NCBI GenBank assembly: GCA_017623265.1
Contig: JAGAPM010000164.1
Span: 1 to 20,762 of the forward strand
From: Lentisphaeria bacterium
GTDB taxonomy: Bacteria; Verrucomicrobiota; Lentisphaeria; Victivallales; UBA1829
Direction: 5' to 3'
DNA length: 20,762 bases
Shown: piece after piece, positions 13,851 to 20,762 of the stretch
Position numbering within the stretch: the stretch's first letter is position 1
Layout: every line of letters starts with the position of its first letter
Made by a program: the position numbers and the translations under genes
The notes under the pieces: generated by a model
Seen by the model: only the letters and a program-made list of their open reading frames with translations
Told to the model about the DNA's origin: nothing
Databases searched by the model: none

Positions 13851-14666
13851 ATGAGCTTTGAACGTTATCAGGAAATCCCCCTCTGGAACAGCAATATGCC
13901 ATTCACCGATGGCAAGGAAGCCGGACGGACAGAACACTTTCTGGACAGCAATGACGGGATCACACGCCTCACCGATGTGACTGCCCCAAGCATCACATAC
14001 TATCCCGTCAGTGGAAGAGGTCCCCACCCCGCCGTGATCGTCTGCCCCGGCGGTGGATACGGCATCCTCGCGTGGAACCATGAAGGAATCGATCTGTGTT
14101 CCTATTTCAACAGCATCGGATTCAGTGCCTTCCTTCTGAAGTACCGGGTCCCGGACAACCGGGCGGCAGCTCATGCAGACGCCTGCCGTGCCATCCGTCT
14201 CATCCGTGCCAATGCCGCAGAGTTGAATGTGGATCCGGATAAAATCGGGATCATGGGCTTTTCCGCCGGCGCTCACCTGACCGCCACCGTTGCCGCACCC
14301 GCCGATCCGGTGCCGTACGAAAAGGTGGATGCGCTTGATGAGTTGAGCTGCAGACCCGATTTCGCTGCCCTGATCTATCCCGCATACCTGTGCGATCCGG
14401 ATCTGAACCTGAACCCGGAATTCAAAATCGATGAAAATACTCCCCCCATGTTCCTCATTCAGACGGAAGACGATGAAATCCGGGTGGAATGTTCTCTCGC
14501 ATGGTATCTTGCCATGAAACGGGCAAAACGCCCCGCAGAAATGCACCTCTTTGCAGAAGGCGGACACGGTTACGGCATCCTGCGTACAGGAAACCCCGTA
14601 GCAAACTGGCCCAAGATCGCTGCCGGCTGGTTCGAACGGGTCGCCGGAAAAATCACACTCAAATAA
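13851..14666 (+). CDS. Alpha/beta hydrolase, carbohydrate-esterase-like
   Basis: A 271-residue single-domain alpha/beta hydrolase. It shows the oxyanion segment CPGGGYG (65-71), the nucleophile elbow GFSAG (S138), a likely acid in QTEDDE (D207 or D208), and the catalytic histidine in GGHGYG (H239). This arrangement matches the acetyl-xylan/feruloyl esterase (BD-FAE) and 'xylanase' hydrolase group that removes acyl groups from plant polysaccharides or sugars. There is no signal peptide, so it would act on imported oligosaccharides or other small esters. AAGGAG (13837-13842) directly precedes the stop codon of the amidohydrolase, and the ATG is 5 bases after that stop, so the genes are coupled. 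Exact substrate unknown. Confidence 0.85.
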   Translation: MSFERYQEIPLWNSNMPFTDGKEAGRTEHFLDSNDGITRLTDVTAPSITYYPVSGRGPHPAVIVCPGGGYGILAWNHEGIDLCSYFNSIGFSAFLLKYRVPDNRAAAHADACRAIRLIRANAAELNVDPDKIGIMGFSAGAHLTATVAAPADPVPYEKVDALDELSCRPDFAALIYPAYLCDPDLNLNPEFKIDENTPPMFLIQTEDDEIRVECSLAWYLAMKRAKRPAEMHLFAEGGHGYGILRTGNPVANWPKIAAGWFERVAGKITLK

Positions 14667-14724
14667 CAGTCCAAAGGACTGCAAAAAAAAACGAAGCACT
14701 GCCATTTCCGGCGGTGCTTCGTTT
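14667..14724. terminator. Bidirectional terminator between convergent operons
   Basis: The main stem is 14 bp (14690-14703 AACGAAGCACTGCC with 14710-14723 GGCGGTGCTTCGTT, one G-U pair) with loop ATTTCC. An A-run (14682-14691) on the left gives a U-run for leftward transcripts, and TTT-GTTGT on the right serves rightward ones. A small hairpin (14667-14672 CAGTCC with 14676-14681 GGACTG) precedes it. It sits between the esterase stop and the second ceramidase-like gene's stop. Confidence 0.9.
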
Positions 14725-14751
14725 GTTGTAAATTGCTTGTCCGGAGAACGG

Positions 14752-16074
14752 TTACTTCACGAGCGCAGATGCCGCTTCAATCAGACGCGGTGCTGTATCG
14801 TGAGCTGGTCCGCCGCCTTCCACAGGCAGAATTTCATAACCGCCTCTGCCGAAACATTCCGGCAGGGGGATATAACCGCATTCGCCCATGGAGAGAGAGG
14901 AAATGACCGTCGTCTCAAAGCGGGACGCCGCCTTGATGGCAAGACCGATCTCGGTAAACGGTTCACCCGGCAAAGTCACGATCGCCGCTTTGTCGCCGAA
15001 CTGAATGGAGAGCAGACGGAAATCCCGTGCGCCCACACATGTCTCCCGGAAGGTCAGCAGCTGATCCGCAAAGAAACGTGCCACCGGACCTTCGCCCCGG
15101 GCAAGACCGGAAGCCGTCATTTCTGCTTCTTCGTTGGGATCGAAAGGCTTGGCGAGAACTTCCTTCGCCTTTGCCGCTTCTTCATCCGTAACAACTGTAT
15201 AGGGGATCGTGATCGTATCGGAGACCAGTTTGATTCCGTTGACATCAACCATTTTCAGGTCTGCCAGAGCCGGAACGATCTTTGCGGCATACTCCTTACC
15301 GATCCGTTTGGCTTCTTCAAAGCTGGATTGATCCCGGTCTGTCGAGTTGTCAAAGTGGTTGATGTTCCCGGAGGCGCCAATGAGGGTGATGACCGGCACA
15401 TCGTAACCAAGCTGATTCTGGATCTCCCGTTCCATTCTGCCGGGCCAGTCAGCAGAAACCGTATCACCCGCAATGGTATCGGTATGATTGACGATATTGA
15501 CGATCAGAGCCGCCAGTTTTCCGCCGATTTTCCATGCCAGCATGGGGATGGAATAATCCACCGTACCTTCCGGCTTGACGATCTCCGGGTTCAACTTTCC
15601 GGGATTGGTCACCACAGAACCGTCTTTCATCCAGTACCGGCGATTGAACGCCAGCGTATCGCAGAAAGCCTCGCCGGTGCAGAAATCACATTCCTGCATA
15701 CTGGCTGCTGCACGTTGCACGGCAGCGGCACTGCGTTCCGCAAAGGTCTGCAACCATTCTTCATCAGGATCATCCCCGAAGAAACGGTCCGGATAGGGAG
15801 CGGTATGGGAGTGTGTTGCACTGAACAGCACCTGATCTGCCCAGTCGATCCCGATCTTCGCCATTTCCGTTTTGCAGCGTTCGATCAGATCGTGGGCGAT
15901 GAAACAGACATCGGCGGAAAGGATGGCGCACTTGCCGCCATCCGCCATTTCCAGCGCCAGAACACGGATATAAAGTTCATCAAACGCACCATCGTTGGGA
16001 CGGGGATCGAAGTACCCGCAGAGGGGCACTCCGACTTTGGGCGTGATGATCTCTCTTGCAAAACCGCATTTCAT
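14752..16074 (-). CDS. Neutral/alkaline non-lysosomal ceramidase-like hydrolase (paralogue 2)
   Basis: A 440-residue paralogue of the 225-1583 protein. It has CGYFDPR (19-25), HSHTAP (88-93), FNRRYWMKDG and NPGKLNPEI, NHTDTIAGDTVSADW, GASGNINHFDNSTD and LPGEPFTEIGLAIK, all expected of the ceramidase N-terminal domain. The paralogues diverge in the C-terminal half but keep the ending GYIP...GGYE. There is no signal peptide. I chose the ATG at 16074, with AGAGGTG just upstream; a TTG-start extension to 16089 would overlap the previous stop. It follows the Gfo/Idh/MocA gene after 11 bases, so the two probably act on the same compound. The substrate is unknown, possibly an N-acyl or amide-linked sugar derivative (inference). 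Confidence 0.8.
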   Translation of the reverse strand: MKCGFAREIITPKVGVPLCGYFDPRPNDGAFDELYIRVLALEMADGGKCAILSADVCFIAHDLIERCKTEMAKIGIDWADQVLFSATHSHTAPYPDRFFGDDPDEEWLQTFAERSAAAVQRAAASMQECDFCTGEAFCDTLAFNRRYWMKDGSVVTNPGKLNPEIVKPEGTVDYSIPMLAWKIGGKLAALIVNIVNHTDTIAGDTVSADWPGRMEREIQNQLGYDVPVITLIGASGNINHFDNSTDRDQSSFEEAKRIGKEYAAKIVPALADLKMVDVNGIKLVSDTITIPYTVVTDEEAAKAKEVLAKPFDPNEEAEMTASGLARGEGPVARFFADQLLTFRETCVGARDFRLLSIQFGDKAAIVTLPGEPFTEIGLAIKAASRFETTVISSLSMGECGYIPLPECFGRGGYEILPVEGGGPAHDTAPRLIEAASALVK

Positions 16075-16085
16075 CGCTTCACCTC

Positions 16086-17150
16086 TCAAAGGCTGATGAT
16101 CTTACCGCCGTTCTGTGCAGATTCATGTGCCGCTGCACAGAGCTTCAGGTTGTGAACTGCATCTTCCGCATTGATCGGCGTCTTGTTCTGAATACTTTCC
16201 GCATGGTGTTCGATGAGCGTCTGGTAGATGTTCTGGATCGGGGCGGGTGCGATTTCCTGCACCTTGCCCAGATCATCCAGTTCCAGTCTCATACGGCAGG
16301 GTTCGCCGTCATGACCGGAGAGCTGGAACATGCTGCCGAAGCTGCGCAGAACTGCTTTATCGCCATACAGTTCAAAGCCCAGGTTGGTCAGCGTGCCGCC
16401 GAGACCGCCGCGGAATTCACTGAAGGAGGCACGGACACTGCCCTGAGTGCCGTCTTCAAAGAAGAACTTGATATAGGCACCATCTTCGGCAACAATCGGC
16501 ATGACTTTCGGGTAGTAAACAGCGGCAATCTTGGCGATCTTCTTACCGAAAACAAACTCCGCCACATAGAAGCAGTGGCTGGCAACGTCACCGATGGGGC
16601 CGCCCATTTCTTCGATCTTGCTGCAGCGCCAGGTGGCGGCTTCCGCCGGATCGTAACCGTAAGCAAATTCCATGTGGAAGCAGCTGTCATTCACCGTCCC
16701 GAGGGTACCGGCAGCCATGACTTCCTGTGCCTTGATGTTCCAGGCATTGTTGACCATCATGTGGTCGACAGAAAGAGAAAGTCCCTTCGCAGCTGCGAGG
16801 TCCACCATCTTCTGCGCATCGGCAACGCTGGTCGCAGCGGGTTTTTCCACGATCACATGTTTGCCGGCCTCGAGTGCGGCGCAGGCAAGTGCAGCGTGGC
16901 TGGCGTTATTGGTAGCTATGTAGACAGCATCAATATCGGCATCCGCAAGGATGGCTTCCATGTTGTCGTACCACTTGAGCCCCAGAGCTTCTGCGGCTTC
17001 TTTACGGGCGGGGTTCATATCCGTTGCACCGGTGAGAACTGCTTTTTCCAGACCGTTGAAACGAGTCTTATCGCAGCCGTAACCTTCTTTGGCAACGCGG
17101 TTTTCAGCAATACCGCCAAAACCGATGATGGCGTATCTGATCTTATCCAT
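16086..17150 (-). CDS. Gfo/Idh/MocA-family NAD(P)-dependent oxidoreductase
   Basis: A 354-residue protein with an N-terminal Rossmann fold: the dinucleotide motif AIIGFGGIAENR (GFGGIA at 10-15), IATNNASHAALA, and the family signature EKP (102-104, with the catalytic-type Lys 103). The C-terminal alpha/beta domain carries GGPIGDVASHCF (D188, H192 in the usual catalytic positions). Members oxidise or reduce sugars, inositols and sugar nucleotides. The ATG at 17150 has AAGGAA 8 bases upstream. It is the first gene of a pair with the ceramidase-like gene. A terminator hairpin lies only 33 bases upstream of its start, so it depends on read-through or on a promoter overlapping that hairpin. Confidence 0.9.
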   Translation of the reverse strand: MDKIRYAIIGFGGIAENRVAKEGYGCDKTRFNGLEKAVLTGATDMNPARKEAAEALGLKWYDNMEAILADADIDAVYIATNNASHAALACAALEAGKHVIVEKPAATSVADAQKMVDLAAAKGLSLSVDHMMVNNAWNIKAQEVMAAGTLGTVNDSCFHMEFAYGYDPAEAATWRCSKIEEMGGPIGDVASHCFYVAEFVFGKKIAKIAAVYYPKVMPIVAEDGAYIKFFFEDGTQGSVRASFSEFRGGLGGTLTNLGFELYGDKAVLRSFGSMFQLSGHDGEPCRMRLELDDLGKVQEIAPAPIQNIYQTLIEHHAESIQNKTPINAEDAVHNLKLCAAAHESAQNGGKIISL

Positions 17151-17183
17151 TTTTCTGATTCCTTGTGCTTGATTGAAAAGTTG

Positions 17184-17219
17184 AAAAAGGACGGCACCCG
17201 CTGCCGGGAAGCCGTCCTT
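17184..17219 (-). terminator. Terminator after the DegT aminotransferase gene
   Basis: On the minus strand a 9-bp stem (17211-17219 with 17187-17195, AAGGACGGC/GCCGTCCTT) contains an inner 4-bp stem (17197-17200 with 17205-17208). It is followed by a run of five T (17188-17184) and then CAACTTTT. It lies 30 bases after the aminotransferase stop and 33 bases before the next gene in the same direction. Confidence 0.85.
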
Positions 17220-17249
17220 GGTCTGTCTCAGTTTATGAGAAAGAATGAC

Positions 17250-18608
17250 TTACTTCATGTAAGCAGCGGCGACCTTGTTGAAGGCATCAATGTATGCCTG
17301 GATGTGTTCCACTTCGTAGGTCGGGTGCGTGAAGAAGCTGATGGTGCGGTCCGTCATCCAGTTCGCCTGCTTGCAGTTGAACTTGGTGTAGTCGATGTTT
17401 CTGGACTTGGGATCGTTGAACGGATAGCTCGCAACACCGAAGCCCTTGCGGTCGGTGTAAGCCTGTTCCTTGTACATTTCCGGCCAGAGAACGCTGTAAA
17501 CTGCCACGCCTTCAGCAGCCATCGCAGCAATGAACTGCTTGGTGTCAATGCCGTCTTTGAGCTTGGAGGGGTCGATCACGATCGGGCACCACCAGAAGGC
17601 ATTCTGACGATCCTTGGTGTCAACCGGCACATGGAGGACCAGCGGGTGATCCTTGAGAGCCTTGATGATCATCTTACCGTTGCGGATACGGTTCTTCAGG
17701 TTCCAGTTGTCAAAGCGTTCCAGTTCGCCCAGACCGATCGCAGACTGCATTTCGGTCATACGGAAGTTGAAGCCCACGCGACGGTGGATGTAAAGCTGTT
17801 TGCCTTCCATTTCGAGAAGGTTGAGTTTCGCCTTGACATCGTAGCCATGGTCACGGAAGGAACGGCATTCCCAAGCCAGATCTTCGTCGTTGGTGACGAC
17901 CATACCGCCTTCACCACCGGTGGTGAAGTGTTTGCTCTGGCAGAAGCTGAAGCAGCCGACATGACCGATGGTACCGGCTTTTTTGCCTTTGTAGACACCG
18001 CCGAAGCACTGTGCGCAGTCTTCCACAACGTAGAGGTTGTGCTTTGCAGCGATTTTCATGATGGGATCCATGTCAGCAACGATACCGTAGAGGTGAACCA
18101 CAACGATCGCTTTGGTGCGTTCGGTGATGCACGCTTCGATCGCCTTCGGGTCGATGGTGTGATCCGTGGTCACGTCAGCAAACACGGGCATAGCACCGGC
18201 CTGGAGAGCACAGAAGCTGGAAGCGATAAAGCTGTAGGAGGTGCAAACCACTTCGTCGCCGGGGCCGATGCCGAGGCTGGCAAGTGCCGTGTGGAGAGCG
18301 CAAGTGCCGTTGGCAACGCTGATCGCATGGTTGACACCAAGCCATTTCGCCCAGGCTTTTTCAAATTCCATACCAACCTTGCCGGTCCAGTAGTTGACTT
18401 TGCCGGACTTCAGGATGTCAACAACCTTGTCATAGGTCGTTTCATTGAAAGTCGGCCATGCGGGCCACTTGCCGTTGTAGACTTTCTTGCCGCCATCGAT
18501 CGCAAGCTTTTCGACTTTCTTCGCTGCGGGTTTCTTGGCTGCGGGTTTCGCTGCCGCCTTCTTCACGGCGGGCTTTGCTGCTTTCGCAGGTGCTTTCTTT
18601 GTTGCCAT
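17250..18608 (-). CDS. DegT/DnrJ/EryC1/StrS-family PLP aminotransferase with Lys/Ala-rich N-terminal tail
   Basis: A 452-residue protein. Residues 2-34 are a histone-H1-like tail of Lys, Ala and Pro; the enzyme domain starts near LAIDGGKK (35). Family motifs are GTCALHTALASLGIGPGDEV (101-120), the EDCAQ cofactor-contact motif (E196, D197), SFCQSKHFTTGGEGG with the Schiff-base Lys at 226, and FRDHGY and NFRMTEMQSAIG. Such enzymes aminate keto-sugars or cyclitols (for example the inosose and AHBA-synthase-like branch) for polysaccharide or secondary-metabolite synthesis. I chose the ATG at 18608, with AGGAG 9 bases upstream; an ATG ten codons earlier (18638) would put that site inside the gene. 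It is monocistronic, with a near-consensus promoter and its own terminator. Confidence 0.88.
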   Translation of the reverse strand: MATKKAPAKAAKPAVKKAAAKPAAKKPAAKKVEKLAIDGGKKVYNGKWPAWPTFNETTYDKVVDILKSGKVNYWTGKVGMEFEKAWAKWLGVNHAISVANGTCALHTALASLGIGPGDEVVCTSYSFIASSFCALQAGAMPVFADVTTDHTIDPKAIEACITERTKAIVVVHLYGIVADMDPIMKIAAKHNLYVVEDCAQCFGGVYKGKKAGTIGHVGCFSFCQSKHFTTGGEGGMVVTNDEDLAWECRSFRDHGYDVKAKLNLLEMEGKQLYIHRRVGFNFRMTEMQSAIGLGELERFDNWNLKNRIRNGKMIIKALKDHPLVLHVPVDTKDRQNAFWWCPIVIDPSKLKDGIDTKQFIAAMAAEGVAVYSVLWPEMYKEQAYTDRKGFGVASYPFNDPKSRNIDYTKFNCKQANWMTDRTISFFTHPTYEVEHIQAYIDAFNKVAAAYMK

Positions 18609-18684
18609 TGTTGTCAACTCCTGATTGTTCCGGCGCATCGGTTTATCCGGTACGCCATTTTTGTTTTGGAAAAATTAAGTGTTC

Positions 18685-18713
18685 CTGATATTATTTTACA
18701 TTCTTTTTGTCAA
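18685..18713 (-). promoter_or_regulatory. Near-consensus promoter for the aminotransferase gene
   Basis: On the minus strand, TTGACA (18708-18713) and TATCAG (18685-18690) are exactly 17 bp apart, about 76 bases upstream of the ATG at 18608. The 257-bp divergent region 18609-18865 also contains repeated TGTAAA/TTTACA hexamers (18695, 18732, 18753, 18778, 18797). Confidence 0.65.
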
Positions 18714-18795
18714 ATCGCAAGAGCAAAATGCTGTAAAAGCATAGTTTTTTATTGTAAATTCTTACGATTTTTGCGTTTTTACAGATTTTTTCCCA

Positions 18796-18823
18796 TTGTA
18801 AAGAGAATTTTTTGTTGTATTTT
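18796..18823 (+). promoter_or_regulatory. Promoter candidate for zupT
   Basis: TTGTAA (18796-18801) and TATTTT (18818-18823) are 16 bp apart, 42 bases before the zupT ATG at 18866. The -35 overlaps one of the TGTAAA hexamers, which could allow regulator competition. The match to consensus is moderate and the region is AT-rich. Confidence 0.4.
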
Positions 18824-18865
18824 GATGGAGAAAGAGAAACATTCTGGAAAGGATAGTGAAAAATT

Positions 18866-19672
18866 ATGGCACTTTATACAACGGAAACCATCCTGTGGAG
18901 TCTGGGGCTGACACTGATCGCAGGTCTGGCAACAGGGGCTGGAAGCGTGATCGCATTTTTCTTCAAACGGACCAACACAAAATTTCTTTCCTGCGCCCTC
19001 GGCTTCTCTGCGGGAATGATGGTCTACATCTCCCTGGTGGAACTGCTGGCTGAAGCACATGCCCATCTGGGAGAAGTTTACGGCTCCAGACCCGGCGGAC
19101 TGGCAACAACCGGCTTCTTTTTCGGCGGAATGCTCCTCGCCATGGCAATCGATAAACTGATCCCGGGCGGCGAAAATCCCCACGAAGTCCGGGGCGTTGA
19201 AGAGATGGATTCCCCGAAACACAAGGATAAAATGCTCCGGAGCAGTATTCTTTTTGCTCTTGCTCTGGCAATCCACAACTTCCCGGAAGGGATGGCTGTC
19301 TTCATGGCAGGGCTGCTGAATCCCGAAACTGGGATCTCCATCGCCATTGCCGTTGCGATCCATAACATCCCGGAAGGGATCACCGTCTCCGTTCCCATGT
19401 ACCACGCTACCGGAAGCAGAAAAAAAGCCTTTGCCTACTCCTTTCTCTCCGGACTTGCTGAACCCGCCGGCGCCCTGATCGCATGGCTGCTGCTGATGCC
19501 ATTCCTCACAGAAGTGGTTATGATGTTCACCTTCTCCGCCGTCGCCGGGATCATGGTATATATCGCCTTTGATGAATTACTGCCGCTTTCCGAAGAATAC
19601 GGGGAACACCACATTGCCATCGCAGGCGTGATCGGCGGGATGCTCGTCATGGCTCTGACACTGGTTCTCTGA
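18866..19672 (+). CDS. zupT: ZIP-family zinc/divalent metal transporter
   Basis: A 268-residue inner-membrane protein that takes up zinc and other divalent cations into the cytoplasm. About eight hydrophobic segments are visible. The two signature metal-binding motifs are HNFPEG (137-142) and HNIPEG (166-171) on adjacent helices, preceded by a variable His/acid-containing loop (ENPHEVRGVEEMDSPKHK, about 103-120). Length is close to E. coli ZupT (257). The ribosome site (AAAGGA near 18848) is about 12 bases from the ATG, longer than usual. Regulation by a metal-sensing repressor would be expected; repeated TGTAAA hexamers upstream are candidates but match no metalloregulator box I recognise. 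Confidence 0.9.
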   Translation: MALYTTETILWSLGLTLIAGLATGAGSVIAFFFKRTNTKFLSCALGFSAGMMVYISLVELLAEAHAHLGEVYGSRPGGLATTGFFFGGMLLAMAIDKLIPGGENPHEVRGVEEMDSPKHKDKMLRSSILFALALAIHNFPEGMAVFMAGLLNPETGISIAIAVAIHNIPEGITVSVPMYHATGSRKKAFAYSFLSGLAEPAGALIAWLLLMPFLTEVVMMFTFSAVAGIMVYIAFDELLPLSEEYGEHHIAIAGVIGGMLVMALTLVL

Positions 19673-19674
19673 CA

Positions 19675-19702
19675 TTGAAAAAACAGTTTTTTGTGCTACA
19701 TT
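19675..19702 (+). promoter_or_regulatory. Promoter candidate for the PHP-family phosphatase
   Basis: TTGAAA (19675-19680) and TACATT (19697-19702) are 16 bp apart, 44 bases before the ATG at 19747. The -10 and flanks resemble those of the promoter at 1742-1770. No terminator separates this gene from zupT, so read-through is also possible. Confidence 0.5.
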
Positions 19703-19746
19703 AAAAACATCACAAAAATGCAAAAGAACAGAAAACAGGCAATATT

Positions 19747-20556
19747 ATGAAAAAGATCAAGCCGGAAGATTTGAAACTGGTCAACCTGCACACACACTGT
19801 CAGTTCTGCGGACACAGCACCGGGCTGCCCGCCGATTACTGCGCTGAAGTCAGCGGACACGCAGACTGCATCGGGTTCAGCGATCATGGTCCCTATCCCG
19901 ATGATTTTGCCTTCGGCGACCGCATGAAGTATGCCATGATGCCCGAATACAGCGCCGCGCTGGATGCCGCACAGGAACAGTATAAAAATCTGAACATCCT
20001 GCGCGGTCTGGAAATCGAATGGCGCAAAGATTTGGGAAAAGATTTTTACAAAGAATATCGGGAAAAATTCCGGTTGGATTACTTCGCAGGATCCGCACAC
20101 TATACCGAAATGGGCGATAAACTCCTGCATTTTGCCGGATTCACCCCCGATAAAAAATCGATCCGCAGCTTCGTGGATACCACACTCGCCATGATCGAAA
20201 GCGAAGTCTACGATTTCATCGCACACCCCGACGCCTTCATGAACAAACAGCCAACCACAGACAGCGAACTGGAAAGCTGGTTCAATGAGATCTTCTGTGC
20301 CGCAAAACAGTATAATATTCCCCTTGAAGTCAACGCCAACGGGATCCGGGGAAAACGCTGCTATCCCTGCCGCCGTTTCTGGGAACTGGCTGGCGCATAC
20401 GGCGGCGTCCGCGTCATTGTCAATTCGGATGCCCATTTCCTCGGTCAGGTCTACGATGATGCCATGGCTGATGTCGTCAACCTGGCCATCGAAACGGGAA
20501 ATACGCCCCGCAACAACGAACTCGCAGCTGAAATTCTGCGCAAACGTAAGGGCTGA
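19747..20556 (+). CDS. PHP-domain phosphatase, histidinol-phosphatase (HisJ/HisK-type)
   Basis: A 269-residue protein of the PHP (polymerase and histidinol phosphatase) metal-dependent fold. All metal-ligand motifs are in place: NLHTHCQFCGH (H15, H17), FSDHGP (D46, H47), RGLEIEW (E89), GSAHY (H118), FIAHPD (H160) and VNSDAH (D228, H230). The HTH-xx-CGHS opening and overall length fit the histidinol-phosphatase branch, which removes phosphate from L-histidinol phosphate, the penultimate step before histidinol dehydrogenase in histidine synthesis. No other his genes are nearby, so a different phosphoester substrate is possible. The ribosome site is weak (AGG 9 bases upstream). Confidence 0.82.
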   Translation: MKKIKPEDLKLVNLHTHCQFCGHSTGLPADYCAEVSGHADCIGFSDHGPYPDDFAFGDRMKYAMMPEYSAALDAAQEQYKNLNILRGLEIEWRKDLGKDFYKEYREKFRLDYFAGSAHYTEMGDKLLHFAGFTPDKKSIRSFVDTTLAMIESEVYDFIAHPDAFMNKQPTTDSELESWFNEIFCAAKQYNIPLEVNANGIRGKRCYPCRRFWELAGAYGGVRVIVNSDAHFLGQVYDDAMADVVNLAIETGNTPRNNELAAEILRKRKG

Positions 20557-20667
20557 ACAAGATCAAATCGCTGCTGTACCCGTTCAAAAAAACAGTGATT
20601 CTACGCCTGCATCGACAAAAACTCTTTCCGGATCTTTGAATTTTTCCAATTTTTTTCAAAAATCAGC

Positions 20668-20695
20668 TTGACAGAACACGAAAACGGTGTATATT
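20668..20695 (+). promoter_or_regulatory. Near-consensus promoter for the tRNA
   Basis: TTGACA (20668-20673) and TATATT (20690-20695) are 16 bp apart, with the expected start about 30 bases before the tRNA 5' end at 20733. It is a strong promoter, as usual for stable RNA genes. Confidence 0.75.
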
Positions 20696-20732
20696 AAACG
20701 TGTCATTACCACGAAAGGTATTGATCCCAAGT

Positions 20733-20762
20733 GGCGGGGTAGCTCAGTTGGTAGATCAGAGG
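20733..20762 (+). tRNA. tRNA, 5' portion only (cut by the window edge)
   Basis: GGCGGGG (20733-20739) fits a 7-base acceptor strand, followed by T8-A9, the D-stem GCTC (20742-20745), D-loop AGTTGGTA, and the returning strand GATC (20754-20757), then base 26 and the first anticodon-stem bases. The anticodon lies beyond the window, so identity is unknown. The returning D-stem strand is GATC where GAGC is expected, giving a C11-U24 mismatch. Confidence 0.8.

Noticed and set aside
16056..18911. A 951-codon open frame on the plus strand
   Set aside because: It runs antisense to the Gfo/Idh/MocA and aminotransferase genes, crosses a terminator and two promoter regions, and its translation shows no domain motifs. 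Codon bias of the genes on the other strand explains the lack of stops.

Overview
The window looks like a chromosomal piece of a Gram-negative-type bacterium of the Planctomycetes-Verrucomicrobia-Chlamydiae group, most plausibly a Lentisphaerota (Victivallis-like) organism. This placement is an inference from gene content: two neutral-ceramidase-like proteins, a GH141-like parallel beta-helix protein, a large secreted LamG/GH123-N-like protein, Gfo/Idh/MocA and DegT proteins, and a histone-tail-like Lys/Ala-rich extension. No phylogenetic marker is complete. Genes are densely packed, mostly with AGGAG-type ribosome binding sites and sigma70-like promoters (TTGACA/TATAAT-like boxes, 16-18 bp spacers). 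No phage, transposon, CRISPR array or rRNA was seen.

Layout. 1-1583: edge sequence with hairpins, a terminator, then a leftward neutral-ceramidase-like gene. 1807-4311: a divergent, signal-peptide-less beta-helix (GH141-like) protein. 4312-4601: a leader with unusually strong predicted RNA structure before rsmE. 4602-6831: rsmE converging with a galE-exonuclease operon (rsmE and exonuclease stop codons lie 1 bp apart). 7048-7941: a secreted Lys/Ala/Glu-repeat protein with its own terminator. 8123-11858: a leftward four-gene operon of unknown function, three of whose products are exported; two junctions are ATGA overlaps. 12005-14666: two tandemly duplicated amidohydrolases followed by an alpha/beta-hydrolase esterase. 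14752-17150: a convergent operon of a Gfo/Idh/MocA dehydrogenase and a second neutral-ceramidase-like protein. 17250-18608: a DegT-type PLP aminotransferase with a histone-H1-like N-terminal tail. 18866-20556: zupT and a PHP-family histidinol-phosphatase-like gene. 20668-20762: a promoter and the 5' end of a tRNA cut by the window edge.

Functionally, the accessory genes (beta-helix carbohydrase, esterase, Gfo/Idh/MocA oxidoreductase, amidohydrolases, ceramidase-like hydrolases) fit glycan or sugar-derivative breakdown, much of it apparently cytoplasmic because these proteins lack signal peptides. Housekeeping genes (rsmE, galE, exonuclease, zupT, the tRNA) are interspersed. The best candidate for an undescribed system is the 8123-11858 operon. 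Its lead protein has the N-terminal beta-sandwich modules found ahead of glycoside hydrolase barrels but ends without a catalytic domain.
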